DNA of 37,603 nt from Saprospiraceae bacterium (lineage in GTDB: Bacteria > Bacteroidota > Bacteroidia > Chitinophagales > Saprospiraceae): contig JANQFJ010000126.1 in assembly GCA_028277915.1 (NCBI GenBank), positions 1-37,603 of the forward strand, in the 5' to 3' direction. Below, in pieces: positions 33,873 to 37,603 of the stretch. Numbering within the stretch: position 1 is the first letter of the stretch; the number at the start of each line of letters is the position of its first letter. Position numbers and translations under genes: made by a program. The notes beneath the pieces were generated by a model. That model was not told the origin of the DNA. It saw only the letters and a list, made by a program, of their open reading frames with translations, and made no database searches.

Positions 33873-34694
33873 TTAAAATATGTTTCCTGAAAATTGTAAA
33901 ATCTGGAAATTGGCGTACTCAGGATCTGCATTACTGGGATCTGTATCCCTTGCCCTCAATCGGACCAGGTATTTTTTAGCATCCAGGTCAATGACTTTGG
34001 TCCATTTATCATTTAACGAAAGCGGATCCAGGAGTAGTTTTTCACCATCATCCTTTAAGATCAATGTATGCATACCCCGCTCGCTTGAAAACCTGACAGC
34101 GATTTGAAAGGGCAAATTCTGGTATTCGTTCCAATCGTAAAATCTATTTTCATTTCGTATGGATTTGAAATAAGGGTTTAGTTGCAAATCATACCTGATT
34201 TCGATATACTTTTCAACTTTAAAATCATTGGATAGGTTCAGGTTTTTCAATGACTTTCTATCCAATTCTCCAAACACGAAATTGGATTTGGAACTAAATA
34301 CTTCAAAATCGTCATTTAAAGTGAGATCCATTTTCAATACCCGTCCGCTATGGTCTTCTTGTTGTTTATTTTCACAACAGCCATATTCAACAATGGCAGG
34401 CTTTTCAGCATTGACATCAAAGGCAAGCCATTCGCCGGAACCTGCGGTGGACAACATTGGAGGACAATCGGGGCATTCGACTTTAGTTTGGTTCAAAGCC
34501 AGGTATATCGTACCAAAAGCAGTCGCTGCATAAATCACCCAAAACAAAGCACCTTTTAATTTGAGTCCTTTAAACTCAGCTTCGTTTTCATTTTCAGCTT
34601 TTAAAACGTCTTTTCGGAAATCTTTTTTGAAGATCAGCCCAATGACCAGAATCAGCAATATTGAGGATAGTACAATCAGTACAATGTTTATCAT
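33873..34694 (-). CDS. membrane-anchored protein of unknown function with Cys motifs
   Basis: A 273-residue protein. Two hydrophobic helices lie at the N-terminus (residues 3-22 and about 50-66), with a polar cytoplasmic loop between them. The exported part has CPDCPP at 74-79 and a YGCCE pair near 104-108, then a beta-rich C-terminal domain (YLVRLRARDTDPSNADPEY). The DC/CC pairs could form disulfides or bind a metal. I recognise no family. It lies upstream of the coiled-coil gene on the same strand, with 39 bp between them. Confidence 0.65.
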   Translation of the reverse strand: MINIVLIVLSSILLILVIGLIFKKDFRKDVLKAENENEAEFKGLKLKGALFWVIYAATAFGTIYLALNQTKVECPDCPPMLSTAGSGEWLAFDVNAEKPAIVEYGCCENKQQEDHSGRVLKMDLTLNDDFEVFSSKSNFVFGELDRKSLKNLNLSNDFKVEKYIEIRYDLQLNPYFKSIRNENRFYDWNEYQNLPFQIAVRFSSERGMHTLILKDDGEKLLLDPLSLNDKWTKVIDLDAKKYLVRLRARDTDPSNADPEYANFQILQFSGNIF

Positions 34695-34791
34695 AATGAC
34701 AATCGATTTAACATATTACAATCTCGCGCAATATAAAATAAATTGCCAGCATTGCCGAATCATGATCTGTTTTTGCAAGACGAAAAAGACA

Positions 34792-35469
34792 TCAATTATC
34801 GATAAAAATGGTTCTGCTATCCGTGTACCAAACTGCCATTCTACCTCCTTTAGAAGTGCCTTCATCGACCGAGTTTTGGGTTTCGATCCTGGTCAGTTCA
34901 CATTCCGCATTTCCCAAACCGAGATTTTGAAGTCTGTTTGATTCAAGGACGATCTCAGTCGTTCCCAAATTGGTAGTAGTAAAAATTTCCACATTGCCTT
35001 GCTGAGAGCCATTGATGGTCAACGTAACGGTTTCGTCTTCTCCCAGCGGATTGCCATTCCATTCGAAAACATAAGCGGACCCAGCGCTGATGGTGTCTAT
35101 CATTTTAAAATTGATTGGGTCAATTGTGGCAGTTTGATTGGTAAACGTATTGTTATCAAGATCAGTATAAACAAAAGTTCCAGAAGTGGTTAGTCCCGGA
35201 TATTCCTTTAAATGAAATCCTGACACCGGATTATAGAGTAGTTCATCTCCGTTGAATGTGGAAATGGCAGGCTCGTTGAGATCCAAAAGTGTTCCTCCCG
35301 CTCCTCCAAATCTAAAAACAGTACGAGCAGTCGTAATGTCTTTTTCCTTGTTGTAAAACAACTCGTAAATCGTAAAAATGGAATCCTGGTTGACGTTTTG
35401 AGATTCTTCTTTGGCACATGCCCAAAACAGGAGCATGACAAATAATGTTAGGATTAGGTCTTTTTTCAT
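34792..35469 (-). CDS. putative lipoprotein, beta-rich, unknown function
   Basis: A 225-residue protein whose signal (ILTLFVMLLFWAC) ends with Cys18 in a lipobox-like FWAC context. The mature part has many beta strands with Thr and Gly (FRFGGAGGTLLDLNE, TVTLTINGSQQGNVE). No named domain is visible. It stands about 100 bp upstream of the next leftward gene. Confidence 0.65.
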   Translation of the reverse strand: MKKDLILTLFVMLLFWACAKEESQNVNQDSIFTIYELFYNKEKDITTARTVFRFGGAGGTLLDLNEPAISTFNGDELLYNPVSGFHLKEYPGLTTSGTFVYTDLDNNTFTNQTATIDPINFKMIDTISAGSAYVFEWNGNPLGEDETVTLTINGSQQGNVEIFTTTNLGTTEIVLESNRLQNLGLGNAECELTRIETQNSVDEGTSKGGRMAVWYTDSRTIFIDN

Positions 35470-35607
35470 GGTTTTACTTTTTTGGTTACAACCATAATAT
35501 AAGACTTTTTTCTAACGTAACCTTGAAAATTTAATATCAAAATCTATAGTCCACGGAAGTCAGACTTTAACTCTGGCACCAACATCAATTTCAGTTAAGA
35601 TTAGTGA

Positions 35608-35643
35608 TAAAAAGAAACCTCCTGCGTCATGTGACGAGGAGGT
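35608..35643 (-). terminator. intrinsic terminator after tRNA-Leu
   Basis: The hairpin ACCTCCT-G-CGTC-ATGT-GACG-AGGAGGT (35617-35643) has an 11-bp stem with one bulged base. On the minus strand it is followed by TTTCTTTTT. It lies five bases after the 3' end of the tRNA-Leu gene. Confidence 0.8.
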
Positions 35644-35647
35644 ATTG

Positions 35648-35732
35648 TGCCCAGGACAGGAGTCGAACCTGCACGCCCGTAGTGAGCACTAGCCCCTCAA
35701 GCTAGCGTGTCTACCAATTCCACCACCTGGGC
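35648..35732 (-). tRNA. tRNA-Leu, anticodon GAG
   Basis: The minus strand folds as a type II tRNA of 85 nt. The acceptor stem is GCCCAGG (5' end 35732) with CCTGGGC plus discriminator A. The anticodon stem CTAGC/GCTAG encloses loop TTGAGGG, so the anticodon is GAG (Leu CUC/CUU). The long variable arm follows, then the T arm GCAGG-TTCGACT-CCTGT. The 3' CCA is not encoded. Confidence 0.96.
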
Positions 35733-35791
35733 TTGTGGTCGTTTTGTGTTGTTGCGTCTAAAGGTCAAAAATATCGCTGACCTTGCAGGCG

Positions 35792-35799
35792 CAAAGATA
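35792..35799 (-). promoter_or_regulatory. candidate -7 box for tRNA-Leu (TATCTTTG)
   Basis: The minus strand reads TATCTTTG, a perfect TANNTTTG match, about 60 bp upstream of the tRNA 5' end. A TTG at 35825-35823 could be the -33 element with a 23-bp spacer. The gene has its own promoter and terminator. Confidence 0.5.
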
Positions 35800-36369
35800 A
35801 TTTTTGATTTTCAATTAAGAAACAATTTTGGGATAAAGAATCGTTCAGCTTTTTTGTTTAAAAATCAAATCCTCTGGTTTCCAATCTGTTTTGTTTGATA
35901 TCGATTGATCCTTTTTACGTATATTAAATTAAAATCAAATTGATTTTTTATTTGTCACATTATCATTTTTTTTAAAGCAGTTCTCCTGAATTTGAAAAAT
36001 TCACATCCTAAAAATAAGCTACCGGATTTCACAGTAAAATGTACTTTACAACATTTTTTATAACCTTTTTCGATTTACTGGCCTTTCAAAAAAAATAGCA
36101 TTTATACCTTAAAAATATCCTTAACATCATTTTTTCAGGCGTCACAATACTTCACTCTTAAATTTGCCTGTACATATATTTTAATTTTATATTTGAATTG
36201 AATTCGCTGAAAAAAAGATTGTTACATAATTAAAAAAACATAATTTATAGGATCAAAATAAAAGTCGCTGACTAACTCAACCTCAAGGAAAGATAAATAT
36301 TTGAAACACTAATTTACAGACAGGAAAGACCCTAATTCGTATTTTATCGGGGGAAAAATACCACACACT
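35800..36369. other. AT-rich gene-free stretch
   Basis: A stretch of about 570 bp without a convincing coding frame; the longest plus-strand frame overlaps the tRNA and is a shadow. The sequence is strongly AT-rich, with runs of A and T. A short inverted repeat GTAAA/TTTAC lies at 36034-36049. It presumably holds the promoter of the small gene at 36370, but no TANNTTTG box is visible close to it. I see no tRNA, repeat array or mobile element. Confidence 0.6.
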
Positions 36370-36612
36370 ATGGAACTTTTTTTACTCATTGCTATTGGCA
36401 TAACAGTCATTTCTCTAATTTCGATTGTACTCACAAAGCCCAATCCTACAACAATCCAAGAAATAATACCAGAAGCTAATCAAGCTGAACTCGTCACCGA
36501 TGAGAATGCTCAGCCAAGACAACCGTTAATCGACCAGGAAGATGAGGAAAACTTGGAAGAAGAAGGTGAAGAAGAGCCTGCGGAACAGGAACTGGCAGCG
36601 ACAATGGCCTAA
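36370..36612 (+). CDS. small membrane protein with an acidic tail
   Basis: An 80-residue protein. The first 21 residues are a transmembrane helix (MELFLLIAIGITVISLISIV), followed by a Pro/Asn segment and a highly acidic tail with about 17 Glu or Asp in the last 40 residues (DQEDEENLEEEGEEEPAEQE). No family is recognised. It lies 70 bp upstream of another small exported gene on the same strand. It is plausible as a real gene, with an ATG and a clear single TM. Confidence 0.5.
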   Translation: MELFLLIAIGITVISLISIVLTKPNPTTIQEIIPEANQAELVTDENAQPRQPLIDQEDEENLEEEGEEEPAEQELAATMA

Positions 36613-36682
36613 TCAGAACAAACGAATCTTTTTTTAACAAAACGAAAGAAATAAGTATTAAATCAACTTTACACAATACACT

Positions 36683-37141
36683 ATGATAACATCACTACGA
36701 CTGATTTTAATCCCATTAATATTGTTCATTTTAACACCCTTCAGTCTTTCAGCACAACAAAGCACTGATGAGACACCGATACTTGCGAAAGCAGATTATA
36801 AAAAGCCTCCAACGAGCCGTCCCAAATACCCGTTTCGTAAACAACAAAAGGAGGAAATCCCTGATTATTATCGCCATCATAATAAGTTATCGTCTAATTA
36901 TGAGGGCTATGTGATCGAACTAACAACTTCCAGATTACCGCTGAAAAGAAATCATAGTCTTTTTGATCAGTTTGGTAGTATTTTTTACGACAAACTCAAA
37001 AACGGAGGGTATTCTTACTGCATTTTGGCTAATTTTTCCAGTAAGAAATCTGTTGAGCATTTTCTGGAAACTATTGTTCTACCCAAGGCTACTGAAGCCA
37101 AATTAGTAGAATATAAAAACGGAAAACGCAAGTATCTGTAA
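36683..37141 (+). CDS. small secreted protein with a SPOR-like C-terminal part
   Basis: A 152-residue protein with a signal peptide (LRLILIPLILFILTPFSLSAQ, cleavage before QS), then a Pro/Lys-rich linker to about residue 68. The C-terminal part (about 72-152) runs YEGYVIELTTSRLPLKRNH, then KNGGYSYCILANFSSKKSVEHFL, then AKLVEYKNGKRK. This alternation of beta, helix and beta with YxxxLxxF-like elements resembles SPOR-like domains that bind denuded peptidoglycan, but identity is not certain. A strong terminator follows at 37171-37206. Confidence 0.6.
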   Translation: MITSLRLILIPLILFILTPFSLSAQQSTDETPILAKADYKKPPTSRPKYPFRKQQKEEIPDYYRHHNKLSSNYEGYVIELTTSRLPLKRNHSLFDQFGSIFYDKLKNGGYSYCILANFSSKKSVEHFLETIVLPKATEAKLVEYKNGKRKYL

Positions 37142-37170
37142 AGAATTTTTTTGAGACCGAAGATGATCGA

Positions 37171-37206
37171 GCCTGTTCCAGTTAAATTTGGAACGGGCTT
37201 TTTTTT
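37171..37206 (+). terminator. intrinsic terminator after the 36683 gene
   Basis: GCCTGTTCCA (37171-37180) pairs with TGGAACGGGC (37189-37198) in a 10-bp stem with one T-G pair, and is followed by eight T. It lies 30 bp after the stop of the SPOR-like gene. Confidence 0.88.
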
Positions 37207-37392
37207 AGGGAGATGAGGGAAGGGAGGAAAGAGGGAAGGAAAGCGGAGAACGGCTTTGTGTTGCAATCTGGTTTCTCGCTACTTGAATGGTGGATGTCTG
37301 GATGAATTGATGTGTGGATGTGTGAATGACTTGATACCCACAACCCAATCAACTCAATAACTTTTAGCTCATAAACCTTAAACTAAAAACAA
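37207..37392. repeat. low-complexity purine-rich tract and degenerate TGGATG-type repeats
   Basis: From 37207 to about 37245 the plus strand is almost pure G/A (GGGAAGGGAGGAAAGAGGG). From about 37288 to 37330 several units like TGGATGTCTGGATG occur. No gene is visible. The purine tract resembles the minus strand of the tract at 4501-4560. Confidence 0.6.
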
Positions 37393-37603
37393 TCATTTTC
37401 CCAAAGCTGCTTTTCTCAAGCGCTGAAGGAATGGAGAGGCAAATATAAAATCCTGCAAAATTTCGTTGTCACTATCAAGCACTTCATCTTTATTGCCTTG
37501 CCAGACGAGATCACCTTTGTAAAGCAATGCGATGTTATCCCCAATTTCCATCACGGAGTTCATATCGTGCGTATTGATGATCGTAGTGATATCGTTTTCG
37601 ATG
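37393..37603 (-). CDS. ABC transporter ATPase, MlaF-like, C-terminal end (cut by window edge)
   Basis: The minus strand is open from the right edge to TGA at 37393-37395, about 69 codons. It contains DITTIINTHDMNSVMEIGD, with the H-loop His, then NIALLYKGDLVWQGNKDEVL, and ends with FASPFLQRLRKAALGK. The NTHDMNSVMEIG motif and the tail fit MlaF-type lipid transport ATPases, here a second copy separate from that at 30244. The N-terminal Walker A is outside the window. Confidence 0.85.
   Translation of the reverse strand, partial: IENDITTIINTHDMNSVMEIGDNIALLYKGDLVWQGNKDEVLDSDNEILQDFIFASPFLQRLRKAALGK

Noticed and set aside
35707..35898. Plus-strand open frame of 63 codons
   Set aside because: It overlaps the tRNA-Leu gene on the other strand and has no start context or family match.

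Overview
The window looks like chromosomal DNA of an AT-rich Bacteroidota bacterium, probably close to the Saprospirales (the order is inference). The evidence is a type IX secretion (T9SS) C-terminal sorting domain on a large exported protein, two very long hybrid two-component regulators with AraC-type output domains, a GldM-like domain, several lipoproteins, little visible Shine-Dalgarno sequence, and promoter-like TANNTTTG boxes upstream of several genes. Most of the window is housekeeping and accessory metabolism. There is no phage, insertion sequence or CRISPR array.

Layout. 1-402: the start of a glycogen branching enzyme, cut by the window edge. 563-3611: a rightward run of alpha/beta hydrolase, YdeI-like protein, helical exported protein and CDF metal-efflux pump, converging on fabI. 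4561-8299: leftward recN with a coupled small gene, and an M1 metallopeptidase. 8408-10320: a membrane protein with an M15-like tail, a secreted GldM-C-like protein behind a clear promoter plus a 21-bp-phased repeat, and a four-helix membrane protein. 10368-11708: a short Cys-rich lipoprotein gene followed by a DUF692/MNIO-family enzyme, which I read as an undescribed RiPP (bufferin/methanobactin-type) pair. 11882-14153: mtnA, a GNAT enzyme and a DHFR-like reductase. 14247-15155: an epimerase gene broken by two in-frame stops. 15221-18189: a DUF2306 membrane protein and a T9SS-secreted protein.

18190-29246 is the regulatory heart. A first hybrid two-component system (18397-22599) lies divergent to the T9SS protein, with an array of ~21-bp direct repeats between them. 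It is followed by a DoxX-like and a LysM lipoprotein gene. A leftward YeeE/YedE sulfur-import operon with a previously easy-to-miss third small membrane gene follows. A second hybrid two-component system (25257-29246) lies upstream of that operon, and again a 21-bp-phased repeat array, with a different motif, sits in the operon's promoter. The 17-bp repeat + 4-bp spacer geometry matches AraC half-sites, so each regulator probably acts on the neighbouring array.

29477-37603: an MlaE-MlaF-MlaD lipid transport operon, an autoregulated MarR-GNAT fusion with a 22-bp palindromic operator, a leftward group of GNAT, coiled-coil, membrane and lipoprotein genes, tRNA-Leu(GAG) with promoter and terminator, a gene-free AT-rich stretch, two small exported/membrane proteins, and the C-terminus of a second MlaF-like ATPase at the right edge.
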